Positions 52,489 to 61,965 of a DNA stretch of 64,000 bases are shown piece by piece. The stretch lies in the NCBI RefSeq assembly GCF_010729485.1, contig NZ_AP022609.1, positions 248,001 to 312,000 of the forward strand. Direction: 5' to 3'. The translations under genes and the position numbers were made by a program. The notes under the pieces are model-generated. The model was given only the letters and a program-made list of their open reading frames with translations, was not told where the DNA came from and did no database searches. Origin of the DNA: Mycolicibacter hiberniae (GTDB taxonomy: Bacteria; Actinomycetota; Actinomycetes; Mycobacteriales; Mycobacteriaceae). How positions within the stretch are numbered: position 1 is the stretch's first letter; every line of letters begins with the position of its first letter.

Positions 52489-52536
52489 GCAGCGAGGGGC
52501 GCAGCGAGGGGCGCAGCGAGGGGCGCAGCGAGGGGC
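52489..52536. repeat. Four exact copies of a 12-bp tandem repeat
   Basis: GCAGCGAGGGGC is repeated four times without interruption (52489-52536), ending two bases before the citA stop codon. Being short and exact, it is a candidate variable-number locus. Confidence 0.8.
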
Positions 52537-52538
52537 GG

Positions 52539-53654
52539 TCAGGCGGAGGCGATGCGTTCCCAGCCCGCAACGGAAGCCGCGCTACGCGGCGCGGGCCCGA
52601 CGTAGATCGCCGACGGGCGCACCAGCTTGCCCAGCCGCTTCTGCTCCATGATGTGGGCGCACCAGCCCGCGGTGCGGCCGCAGGTGAACATCGCCGGCAT
52701 CATCGCGGGGGGCACCTCGGCGAAGTCCAGAATCACCGCCGCCCAGAACTCCACGTTGGTCTCGATGGCCCGATCCGGGCGACGCTCCCGAAGTTCGGTC
52801 AGCGCCGCCTGCTCCAGCGCCGCGGCCACCTCGAAGCGCGGGGCGTCCAGTCGCTTGGCGGTGGCCCGCAGCACCCGGGCGCGGGGGTCCTCCGCGCGGT
52901 ACACCCGGTGCCCAAAACCCATCAGCTTCTCGCGCCGGTCCAGGATGCCCTTGACCACGGCGCGCGCATCACCGGTGCGTTCCGCCTCGGCGATCATCGG
53001 AATGACGCGGGCCGGCGCGCCGCCGTGCAGGGGGCCGCTCATCGCGCCGATCGCCCCGGACAGGGCCGCACCGACATCGGCTCCGGTGGAGGCGATGACG
53101 CGGGCGGTGAAGGTCGAGGCGTTCATCCCGTGCTCGGCCGCCGAGACCCAGTAGGCGTCGATCGCCTCGGTGTGGCGCGGGTCGGGCTCACCGCGCCAGC
53201 GGGTCATGAACCGCTCGGTGATGGTGGAACACGAATCGATCGTCTGCTGCGACACCGCGGCCTGCTGGCCGCGAGCCGACTGGGCGACATAGGACAGCAC
53301 CATCACCGAGGCGCGAGCGAGCTGGTCGCGGGCGGTGGCGTCGTCGGTGTCCAGCAACGGCTGAAAACCCCACTGCGGGGCCAGCATCGCCACCCCGGCC
53401 TGAGCGTCGACCCGGACGTCGCCGGTGCGCACCGGCAGCTCCAGCGGTTCGGCAGGGGAGAGCGGGCGGTTGAAGTCGCCGTCGACCAGCAGGGCCCACA
53501 CATCGCCGAAACCGACCTTGCCGGCAAGGTCCTCGATGTCGACGCCGCGGTAACGCAGCGCGCCGCCATCCTTATCAGGTTCGGCGATTTCGGTGGTGAA
53601 GGCCACTGTGCCTTCCAAGCCGGCGACAAAATTCTCCGGGACCGCAGCAGTCAT
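52539..53654 (-). CDS. citA: Citrate synthase CitA (second citrate synthase)
   Basis: 371 residues of type II citrate synthase-like protein (Rv0889c CitA is 373). Substrate and catalytic residues: the histidine in SGPLHGGAPARV, the histidine in GFGHRVYRAEDPRA, and the Asp/Glu region in ETNVEFWAAVILDFAEVP. It condenses acetyl-CoA or propionyl-CoA with oxaloacetate; 2-methylcitrate synthase activity is possible. AAGAAT (53662-53667, minus strand) lies 7 bases before ATG 53654. Divergent from pdxH. Confidence 0.93.
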   Translation of the reverse strand: MTAAVPENFVAGLEGTVAFTTEIAEPDKDGGALRYRGVDIEDLAGKVGFGDVWALLVDGDFNRPLSPAEPLELPVRTGDVRVDAQAGVAMLAPQWGFQPLLDTDDATARDQLARASVMVLSYVAQSARGQQAAVSQQTIDSCSTITERFMTRWRGEPDPRHTEAIDAYWVSAAEHGMNASTFTARVIASTGADVGAALSGAIGAMSGPLHGGAPARVIPMIAEAERTGDARAVVKGILDRREKLMGFGHRVYRAEDPRARVLRATAKRLDAPRFEVAAALEQAALTELRERRPDRAIETNVEFWAAVILDFAEVPPAMMPAMFTCGRTAGWCAHIMEQKRLGKLVRPSAIYVGPAPRSAASVAGWERIASA

Positions 53655-53661
53655 GCACCGG

Positions 53662-53667
53662 ATTCTT
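53662..53667 (-). promoter_or_regulatory. -10 element AAGAAT of citA
   Basis: On the minus strand AAGAAT ends 7 bases before ATG 53654. Confidence 0.4.
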
Positions 53668-53726
53668 CCACCCCGCTGACCGGCCGTTGCTACCGGCCGG
53701 TAAGGCCGCCGCGCGGGCGCCGGGCG

Positions 53727-53732
53727 TAGCGT
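53727..53732 (+). promoter_or_regulatory. -10 element TAGCGT of pdxH
   Basis: TAGCGT ends 6 bases before GTG 53739, predicting a leaderless transcript. Confidence 0.5.
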
Positions 53733-53738
53733 TGGGCG

Positions 53739-54401
53739 GTGCACAGTACGGGCCCCGACAACGAGCACCTGGCGGCGATGCGAGTGGAGTATCAGGAGAA
53801 GGACAACAGCGGCGACCTCGACGTGGACTGGCTCGAGGAGGGCTGGGAGGTTCTGCTGCGCAATTGGATCGGCGATGCCGAGCGGGCCGGGATCGCCGAG
53901 CCCAACGCCATGGTGCTGTCCACCGTCGACGCGGGCCGCCCCGTCAGCCGATCCGTGCTGTGCAAGAACCTCGACGAGAACGGTGTGACCTTCTTCACCG
54001 ACTCCGATTCCGCCAAGGCCGCGGAACTGGCCGCCACCCCCTACGCCGCAGCGACGTTCCCCTGGTACCAGCTGGGCCGGCAGTTCCACATTCGCGGACC
54101 GGTCACCCAGCTCGACGAGACGGTCAGCGCGCAGTACTGGGAACACCGCCCGCGGGCATCGCAGCTGGGTTTCTGCGCCTCGGCGCAATCGCAACCGATC
54201 GCATCGCGTGCCGCACTGCTGGCACAACTGGACGCGGTGACGGCCCAGTTCGCCGGCATCGAATCGATCCCCGCCCCGGCCAACTGGCGCGGCTACCGGA
54301 TCGCCCCGGAAGTGGTGGAATTCTGGCAGGGCCGGGAAGGCCGGTTGCACAACCGGATTCGGGTGACCGGTGGTGGGGTGGTGGAGCGGCTCCAGCCGTG
54401 A
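53739..54401 (+). CDS. pdxH: Pyridoxamine 5'-phosphate oxidase PdxH
   Basis: 220 residues of the FMN enzyme that makes pyridoxal 5'-phosphate. FMN contacts are in [19 protein letters not shown] and the family signature closes the protein: [23 protein letters not shown]. The start is GTG 53739 behind TAGCGT. It stands beside citA here. The MFS gene follows after 10 bases and is probably cotranscribed. Confidence 0.94.
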   Translation: MHSTGPDNEHLAAMRVEYQEKDNSGDLDVDWLEEGWEVLLRNWIGDAERAGIAEPNAMVLSTVDAGRPVSRSVLCKNLDENGVTFFTDSDSAKAAELAATPYAAATFPWYQLGRQFHIRGPVTQLDETVSAQYWEHRPRASQLGFCASAQSQPIASRAALLAQLDAVTAQFAGIESIPAPANWRGYRIAPEVVEFWQGREGRLHNRIRVTGGGVVERLQP

Positions 54402-54411
54402 GGCTGCTGCG

Positions 54412-55704
54412 GTGAGGATTTTCGCCGACACCACCCCGCTGCGCAGCCCCGACTTCCGGCGATTGTGGCTGGCCGGCATCCCGACCGTCATCGGTGCGAA
54501 CCTCACCATCTTCGCCGTCCCGGTGCAGATCTATGCGCTGACCCGAAGCTCGGCCTACGTCGGGTTGTCCGGACTGTTCGCGCTGGTGCCGCTGATCGTC
54601 TTCGGTCTGCTCGGCGGTGCCTGGGCCGACGCCATGGATCGCCGCAAGCTGCTGATCATCGCCTCCTGCGGGCTGGCGGGCGCCTCACTGCTGCTGTGGT
54701 GGCAGGCCGCGGCCGGCGTGGACAACGTCTGGGTGGTGCTCGTGCTGCTGGGCGTGCAGCAGGGGTTCTACGCCGTCAACGCCCCGACCAGATCCGCGGC
54801 GATTCCACGGTTGGTGGCCGGCAGGGATCTGCCTGCCGCCAACTCGCTCAACATGACCGTCATGCAGTTCGGCGCCATCATCGGGCCGCTGCTGGCCGGG
54901 CTGTTGCTGGGCTGGGTGGACCTGTCGACGCTGTACCTGATCGACGCGGCCGCCTGCATCTTCCCGATCTGGGCGACATTCCGGCTGGCGCCGATGCCGC
55001 CGGCGGAATCGGCCGGGCCGTCCGGCTTCGGGATCGCGGCCGTGCTGGACGGATTCCGTCACCTGGCCGGCAACACCGTGGTGCTGATGTCGTTCGTCGT
55101 GGACCTGATCGCGATGGTCCTCGGCATGCCGCGGGCGCTGTTTCCCCAGATCGCGAGCGTGAACTTCGGCGGCCCGGTCGAGGGCGGCACCACCATGGCC
55201 CTGCTGGCCGCGGCGATGTCGGCCGGGGCCGTGCTCGGCGGGGTGTTCTCGGGCTGGTTGCCCCGGATCACCCGGCAGGGCCTGGCCGTGGTCGCCGCCA
55301 TCGTGGTCTGGGGGGTGGCCATGGTCGGCTTCGGGCTCGCCATCGCCCACGCCGGTGGCCATGCCGGCCCGGTGCTGGGGGTGGCGCTGGCGTTCCTGGC
55401 GGTTGGGGGCGCCGCAGACATGGTCTCGGCGGCGTTTCGTTCGACCATGCTGCAGCAGGCCGCCTCCGACGAGGTCCGGGGCCGGCTGCAGGGGGTGTTC
55501 ATCGTGATCGTGGCCGGCGGCCCAAGGCTTGCCGATGCCGTGCACGGCGCCGCCGGGGCAGTGGTGGGCACCGCCGCGGCGGCCGCCGGCGGTGGGGCTC
55601 TGGTGGTGTTGGGCGTGCTGCTTGCGGCGCTGGCAGCGCCGGCTTTTCTGCACTATCGCCGGCCCGCCGACGGTAGGCAACGATCCTTGCCGGATCACCG
55701 ATAG
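54412..55704 (+). CDS. MFS exporter, EntS-like (MFS_3) group
   Basis: 430 residues with about 12 transmembrane helices. The N terminus TTPLRSPDFRRLWLAGI and the loop GGAWADAMDRRKLLI (motif A) are typical of the MFS_3/enterobactin exporter group. A second motif lies in the NAPTRSAAIPRLV segment after helix 4. Substrate unknown; siderophore or drug export are family options. GTG 54412 follows pdxH by 10 bases. A GC hairpin lies after its stop. Confidence 0.85.
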   Translation: MRIFADTTPLRSPDFRRLWLAGIPTVIGANLTIFAVPVQIYALTRSSAYVGLSGLFALVPLIVFGLLGGAWADAMDRRKLLIIASCGLAGASLLLWWQAAAGVDNVWVVLVLLGVQQGFYAVNAPTRSAAIPRLVAGRDLPAANSLNMTVMQFGAIIGPLLAGLLLGWVDLSTLYLIDAAACIFPIWATFRLAPMPPAESAGPSGFGIAAVLDGFRHLAGNTVVLMSFVVDLIAMVLGMPRALFPQIASVNFGGPVEGGTTMALLAAAMSAGAVLGGVFSGWLPRITRQGLAVVAAIVVWGVAMVGFGLAIAHAGGHAGPVLGVALAFLAVGGAADMVSAAFRSTMLQQAASDEVRGRLQGVFIVIVAGGPRLADAVHGAAGAVVGTAAAAAGGGALVVLGVLLAALAAPAFLHYRRPADGRQRSLPDHR

Positions 55705-55711
55705 GAGATAC

Positions 55712-55727
55712 CCCGCCCCCGGGCGGG
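55712..55727 (+). terminator. GC-rich hairpin after the MFS gene
   Basis: CCCGCCC and GGGCGGG can form a seven-base-pair stem with a 2-base loop just after the stop, before the gltA2 promoter region. It lacks a T tract, as is common in mycobacteria, so termination is possible but unproven. Confidence 0.35.
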
Positions 55728-55803
55728 CGCGCTGGCCCAGAACCGACTACCTTTTCCTATACACGTTCTATCTGTTCAGCCGAATAGCGCAAAGGGGTTC
55801 CCT

Positions 55804-57098
<1,295 letters not shown>

Positions 57099-57102
<4 letters not shown>

Positions 57103-57476
57103 CCATCGTGTCCGATTCCGGTAAGCCACAGATCACCGTTCCGACCGGCCCGGCACCCACCGAACTGGTCATCGAGGACATCGTCGTCGGCGACGGCGCC
57201 ACGGCCGCCCCCGGCGCGCTCGTCAACGTGCACTACCTCGGTGTCGACTACGACACCGGCGCGGAGTTCGACAGCTCCTGGAACCGCGGCGAATCGCTGG
57301 AGTTTCCGCTGGACGGCCTCATCGCCGGCTGGCAGGACGGCATTCCCGGGATGCAGGTCGGCGGTCGCCGGCAGCTGGTGATCCCGCCGGAGCTGGCCTA
57401 CGGCCCCGCCGGAACCGGGCACCCGCTGGCCGGCAAGACCCTGGTGTTTGTGATCGATCTCCTCGGCACCCGCTGA
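57099..57476 (+). CDS. FKBP-type peptidyl-prolyl cis-trans isomerase
   Basis: 125 residues with one FKBP domain: [70 protein letters not shown] and [10 protein letters not shown]. These carry the usual active-site aromatics and the YG motif. There is no signal peptide, so it acts as a cytosolic folding helper. The GTG start overlaps the gltA2 stop; GTG 57108 is an alternative. The next gene starts immediately after its stop. Confidence 0.92.
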
Positions 57477-57974
57477 GTGCGTGCTCGGCTGATCGCCACG
57501 GCGCTGGCCACGGCGCTGCTCGCCGCGATCGGATACGGGCTGCTGCAGCGTGCGCCCCAGCCCGTCGCGGATCCCGAGCTCGCGGCGGGGCGCCCCGAAC
57601 CCGTAGCGGTGATCCGGCGGGGCAGTGAGGTCACCCTGGCCGGCGACGTGGCCGATCCGGCAGCCCGGCGTGCGCTGCTGGATGCGGTGTACGGCTCCAG
57701 TGAGGACCTCACCGTCGTCGACCGACTCGGGGTGACGCCCGCGGCGCCGAGCATCGACCTGTCGGGCGTGGGCCCGGTCTTCGAGGCGGCGGCGGCAATA
57801 GACGACTTCACCGTGGCTTTCGACGGCGCCACCGTGCGGCTGGGCGGCACCGCGGCCATTGCCGGGGAGGCCGCCGCCGTCGGGGACGCGGCACAGGACG
57901 CCTGGGGCCGCGACCACGTCGTCAACGACATCGCGACCGGCTCGCAGCGCGCGGACCGGCCCGCCGGCGACTGA
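57477..57974 (+). CDS. ArfA/OmpATb-like BON-domain protein lacking the OmpA domain
   Basis: 165 residues. An N-terminal membrane anchor (LIATALATALLAAIGYGLL) is followed by a BON-like domain (AVIRRGSEVTLAGDVADPAARRALLDAVYG ... TVRLGGTAAIAGEAAAVGDAA). This resembles the first 200 residues of M. tuberculosis OmpATb (Rv0899), which sits at the same place next to prrB. The C-terminal OmpA peptidoglycan-binding domain is absent and the frame ends cleanly, and arfB and arfC (Rv0900-Rv0901) are also missing. It starts on the base after the FKBP stop. A membrane-anchored periplasmic role is likely. Confidence 0.7.
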   Translation: MRARLIATALATALLAAIGYGLLQRAPQPVADPELAAGRPEPVAVIRRGSEVTLAGDVADPAARRALLDAVYGSSEDLTVVDRLGVTPAAPSIDLSGVGPVFEAAAAIDDFTVAFDGATVRLGGTAAIAGEAAAVGDAAQDAWGRDHVVNDIATGSQRADRPAGD

Positions 57975-57984
57975 TCGCCGGCGC

Positions 57985-59340
57985 TCAGCGCGGCGGCGGC
58001 AGCTGCAGCAGCAGGCGGGCCCCACCCAGCGGGCTGTCGTGCAGGGACGCCGTGCCGCCGTGCAGTTCGGCTTGCTGGGCCACCAGCGCCAGGCCCAGCC
58101 CGGAGCCCGAATGCGAAGCCGTCGATCCGCGCGAGAAGCGCTCGAAGACGACGTGGCGCTCGTCTTCGGGAACCCCGCCGCCGTTGTCATCGATGGCGAT
58201 CTCCACGCCCTCGCGGGAGGTGACCGCCGACAACTGCACCTCGGTGGCGTTGCCGTGTTTGACCGCGTTGGCGATCGCGTTGTCCACCGCCAGCCGCAGC
58301 CCCGCCGGAAGGCCGACGATGATGCAGGTGGGCGACGGCACCAGCGACACATTCAAGTCGGGGAACACCCGCATCGCGTCATGGGCCGCCCGGTCGAGCA
58401 GGTCGGTGATGTCGACCGGCACGTGGTCGTCGGAGGTGGACAGTTCGCCCTGCGCCAGCCGCTCCAGGGCCGAGAGCGTCGCCTCGATCCGGGTCTGGGT
58501 CCGCACGACGTCGTGCAGCACTTCCTTGCGCTGATCGTCGGGCAGGTCCAGGGTGGTCAGCACTTCGAGGTTGGTCCGCATGGCGGTCAGCGGAGTGCGC
58601 AGCTCATGCGAGGAGACGGCGGCGAAGTCGCGTGCCGACGCCAGCGCCTCCTTGGTCCGGTCCTGTTCGGTCCAGATCCGTTGCAACATGCCGCGCATCG
58701 CCTCGGCGATCTCCACCGCCTCGGTGGCGCCGCGCACCTCGATGTCGGGCCGTTCGTCGCTTGCGTCGATCGACCGGGCCTGCTGTGCCAGCCGGCGCAG
58801 GGGCCGCACGGCGAACGCCGTCAACAGCCAGCCCAGCAGCGCGGCCGCACCGATCGCGGCCGTGCAGAGCAGGATCACCCGGCGGTGCAGGTTGTTGGTG
58901 TCGGCAAGGGTGGCGTCGTAGGTGGCGCCCACGGCCAGCGACCGTGGCCCCGGACCGGGAATGTCGACGGTCCGCACCCGGTAGCGCACGCCGTCGATCT
59001 CGGTGTCGGCGTAGCCCGGTTTGAGCTCCGGCAGCACCACCGCGGAGTTCGACGTCACCTCGTTGGGGCGCCGCAGCGTGATCACCGCGTCGGTGGTGCC
59101 GGCCGACCGCGGCAGTTCACCCAGACCGATCAGCGGCACGGTCAGCCCGGCGGCCTCGTCGAGGCGCCGGTCCAGCCAGTACTTGCGGTCGTTGGTGATC
59201 CCGACCCACACGATGGCGCCGATGATCACCGTCACGATCGCGGTGCCGATCGCCGTGGCCAGCATCACCCGGGTCCGCAGTGACGGCGTTCGGGCGAAGA
59301 TACGCCGGAGCAGCTTCATGACGTTCACGCTGGCCTTCAC
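57985..59340 (-). CDS. prrB: Two-component sensor histidine kinase PrrB
   Basis: 451 residues. Two membrane helices (about 27-49 and 155-178) flank an extracellular sensor domain of about 105 residues. A HAMP region and the phosphorylated H245 in SSHELRTPL follow. The ATPase domain has N-box [14 protein letters not shown]1 [10 protein letters not shown] and G2 [10 protein letters not shown]. The GTG start overlaps the prrA stop (GTGA), so the pair is coupled. PrrAB is essential in M. tuberculosis and linked to early growth in macrophages. Confidence 0.94.
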   Translation of the reverse strand: MKASVNVMKLLRRIFARTPSLRTRVMLATAIGTAIVTVIIGAIVWVGITNDRKYWLDRRLDEAAGLTVPLIGLGELPRSAGTTDAVITLRRPNEVTSNSAVVLPELKPGYADTEIDGVRYRVRTVDIPGPGPRSLAVGATYDATLADTNNLHRRVILLCTAAIGAAALLGWLLTAFAVRPLRRLAQQARSIDASDERPDIEVRGATEAVEIAEAMRGMLQRIWTEQDRTKEALASARDFAAVSSHELRTPLTAMRTNLEVLTTLDLPDDQRKEVLHDVVRTQTRIEATLSALERLAQGELSTSDDHVPVDITDLLDRAAHDAMRVFPDLNVSLVPSPTCIIVGLPAGLRLAVDNAIANAVKHGNATEVQLSAVTSREGVEIAIDDNGGGVPEDERHVVFERFSRGSTASHSGSGLGLALVAQQAELHGGTASLHDSPLGGARLLLQLPPPR

Positions 59341-60047
59341 TGTGTTCGCAGGACGAAGCCGACACCGCGAACGGTGTGCAGCAGCCGCGGCGCGCCGCCG
59401 GCTTCGAGTTTGCGCCGCAGATAGCCGATGAACACGTCGACCACATTGGTGTCGGCGGCGAAGTCGTAGCCCCAGACCAGCTCGAGCAGCTGCGCGCGCG
59501 ACAGCACCGCGGTCTTGTGTTCGGCCAGCACAGCCAACAGGTCGAACTCCCGCTTGGTCAAGTCCACGTCCACACCCTTGACCCGGGCACGCCGGCCCGG
59601 GATGTCGACCTCGAGGGGACCCACCGTGATGGTCTCGGAGGAGGAGCTGGCCGCCGACCCCCGCCGCCGCAGCATCGCCCGGACCCGGGCCACCAGCTCG
59701 GCGAGCACGAACGGTTTGACCAGGTAGTCGTCGGCGCCGGCCTCCAGCCCGGCAACCCGGTCGTCGACCGAGCTGCGCGCGGACAGCACACAGACCGGGA
59801 CGTCGTCGCCCATGGCCCGCAGCGCCGTCACGACACTCACGCCGTCGAGCACCGGCATGTTGATGTCCAGGACGATGGCGTCGGGTCGGGTCTCCTTCGC
59901 GCTGCGCAACGCCTCGGCGCCGTCGGCCGCCGTGGACACCTCGAATCCAGACAGTCGCAGTCCGCGTTCCAGCGAGGCGAGTACGTCGGAGTCGTCGTCG
60001 ACGACCAATACCTTGGGTGATGCCGGGGCTGCGGCGCCGTTGTCCAT
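59337..60047 (-). CDS. prrA: Two-component response regulator PrrA
   Basis: 236 residues. Receiver domain (about 12-125) with the acidic pocket VVDDDSD, phosphoacceptor D61 in IVLDINMP, and LVKPF. The C-terminal OmpR winged helix has [14 protein letters not shown] and [19 protein letters not shown] 60047 has CAAAAT 6 bases upstream on the minus strand. A longer frame extends upstream but lacks receiver similarity. It controls genes for respiration and growth in mycobacteria; the local target may include the divergent ABC exporter. Confidence 0.94.
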   Translation of the reverse strand: MDNGAAAPASPKVLVVDDDSDVLASLERGLRLSGFEVSTAADGAEALRSAKETRPDAIVLDINMPVLDGVSVVTALRAMGDDVPVCVLSARSSVDDRVAGLEAGADDYLVKPFVLAELVARVRAMLRRRGSAASSSSETITVGPLEVDIPGRRARVKGVDVDLTKREFDLLAVLAEHKTAVLSRAQLLELVWGYDFAADTNVVDVFIGYLRRKLEAGGAPRLLHTVRGVGFVLRTQ

Positions 60048-60158
60048 GGCGCCATTTTGCCTGAACGCGCGCGCCGAGCGCGGGATGCGCCTGCGATCAG
60101 TTTCACGGCGCCCGCCGCCGCGCCGCACTCGCGCCCCCCGTGGCGGCCGCGGTCATTC

Positions 60159-60164
60159 TAGGGT
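60159..60164 (+). promoter_or_regulatory. -10 element TAGGGT of the ABC exporter operon
   Basis: TAGGGT ends 7 bases before GTG 60172, so the transcript is predicted to be leaderless. Confidence 0.5.
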
Positions 60165-60171
60165 CGATTGC

Positions 60172-61965
60172 GTGACCTCGGCCTCGGCGCTGCGCAGTCT
60201 GCTGCCCTATCTGCGCCCCTACCGGGCACGGTGGATCACGATGGTGACGGTGGCCGTGCTCGGCTTGGTGGCCACCGTGGTGATTCCGCTGATGACCAAG
60301 GCTGTGATCGACGGGCCGGTGCTGCACCGCGACCAGGCAGAGCTGTGGGTGCTGGGCACGGCGGCGACCGCGCTCGGGGTCACCGAGGCGCTGCTGTGGT
60401 TCGTCCGGCGCTGGCTGATCGCGCACGCCACCATGGGCGTGGAAGCCGACATCCGCACGGACCTGTTCGCCCGGCTGCAGGTGCTGCCGCTGACCTTCCA
60501 CGGTCGCTGGCAGTCCGGGCAGTTGTTGTCGCGGATCATGAACGATCTGTCCGCGGTGCGGCGCTTCCTGTCGTTCGTCGCGTTGTTCTTGCTGCTCAAC
60601 ACCGTGCAGATCCTGGTCGTGACGGTGATTCTGCTGGTGCTCTACTGGCCGTTGGGCGTGGTGGTGTGCACCTCGCTGGTGCCGGTGATGCTGGCCGTGC
60701 AGCACTTCCGGCGTCAGTACACCCGGCTGACGCGCCAAGCGCAGGACCAGGCCGGCCAGGTGGCCACCGCGGTCGAGGAGTCCGCCGCGGGCCTGCGCAC
60801 CATCAAGGCGTTCGGACGCGAGGACTACGTCTTCGCGCGCTTCGATGACCAGGCAACCGCCCTGCGCGACCTCGGCGTCGCCAAGGTGAGGGTGTCGTCG
60901 AAGTTCTGGACGCTGCTGGAGGTGATCCCGAATTTCACCCTGATCTCGGTGGTGGCGTTCGGCGCCTACGCCGCAGGGCACCACCTGGTCACGATGGGCA
61001 CCCTGGTCGCGTTCATCACGATGATGCTGTCGCTCATCTGGCCGCTGTCGGCGCTGGGCTTCCTACTGTCGGCCACCCACGAGGCGATGACCGCCGCGGA
61101 TCGCATCACCGAGATATTCCGGGCGCCGCTGGAGATCACCGGCGGCGACGATCCGGTGCCGCCGTCGGGCCGGGTGGAGTTGCGCGACGTCGGGTTCCGC
61201 TTCGACCAGGCCGGACCCGATGCGCCGTGGGTGCTGCGCGGCGTCAACCTGGTGATCGAGCCGGGCGAGACCGTCGCCCTGGTGGGCGCCACCGGGTCCG
61301 GCAAGTCGGTGCTGGCGATGCTGCTGTCGCGCCTCTACGACGTCGGTGAGGGACAGATCCTCATCGGCGGCCGCGACATCCGGACGCTGACCCTGGCGGC
61401 GTTGCGCACGGCGGTGGTGACCGCCTTCGACGACCCCACCCTGTTCTCGATGTCGGTTTCCGAGAACCTGCGGCTGGGCCGGCCCGACGCCGACGACGCG
61501 GAGCTGGCCCGCGCCCTGGCGGTGGCCGCCGCGGATTTCGTCTACGACCTGCCGGCCGGGCTGGACACCCGGATCGGGGAGCAGGGCATGAGCCTGTCGG
61601 GCGGACAGCGTCAACGGCTGTCGCTGGCGCGGGCGCTGGTTGCGGCGCCCACCATCCTGGTGCTCGACGACACGCTGTCCGCCCTGGACGTGCACACCGA
61701 GGCCGCCGTGACCGCCGCGCTGCGCGGGGTGCTGGGCAGCGCCGCGGGTCCGGACCGCCCGCCGATCACCGGGGTGGTGGTGGCCAACCGGGCGTCCACC
61801 CTGGCGCTGGCCGATCGGGTGGCGCTGGTCGAGGACGGCACCATCACCGCCGTCGGCACCCACGCCGAGCTGCTGGGCCGGGTGCCGCGCTACCGCTCGC
61901 TGCTGGCCGCCGACGACGAGCTCGACGACGGCGCCGAACACCTGATCGACTGGGCGCGGCGGTGA
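60172..61965 (+). CDS. ABC exporter half-transporter with degenerate ATP site
   Basis: 597 residues: a six-helix exporter domain (about 1-310), then a nucleotide-binding domain with Walker A GATGSGKS (372-379) and intact signature LSGGQ (475-479). The Walker B acid is D500 (LDDTLSALD) instead of Glu, and the H-loop is N539 (VVANRAS) instead of His. This is the pattern of the inactive-site subunit of heterodimeric exporters. It is followed without a gap by the partner gene (GTGA overlap). Substrate unknown; drug or lipid export are family options. The start GTG 60172 is leaderless. Confidence 0.9.
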   Translation: MTSASALRSLLPYLRPYRARWITMVTVAVLGLVATVVIPLMTKAVIDGPVLHRDQAELWVLGTAATALGVTEALLWFVRRWLIAHATMGVEADIRTDLFARLQVLPLTFHGRWQSGQLLSRIMNDLSAVRRFLSFVALFLLLNTVQILVVTVILLVLYWPLGVVVCTSLVPVMLAVQHFRRQYTRLTRQAQDQAGQVATAVEESAAGLRTIKAFGREDYVFARFDDQATALRDLGVAKVRVSSKFWTLLEVIPNFTLISVVAFGAYAAGHHLVTMGTLVAFITMMLSLIWPLSALGFLLSATHEAMTAADRITEIFRAPLEITGGDDPVPPSGRVELRDVGFRFDQAGPDAPWVLRGVNLVIEPGETVALVGATGSGKSVLAMLLSRLYDVGEGQILIGGRDIRTLTLAALRTAVVTAFDDPTLFSMSVSENLRLGRPDADDAELARALAVAAADFVYDLPAGLDTRIGEQGMSLSGGQRQRLSLARALVAAPTILVLDDTLSALDVHTEAAVTAALRGVLGSAAGPDRPPITGVVVANRASTLALADRVALVEDGTITAVGTHAELLGRVPRYRSLLAADDELDDGAEHLIDWARR

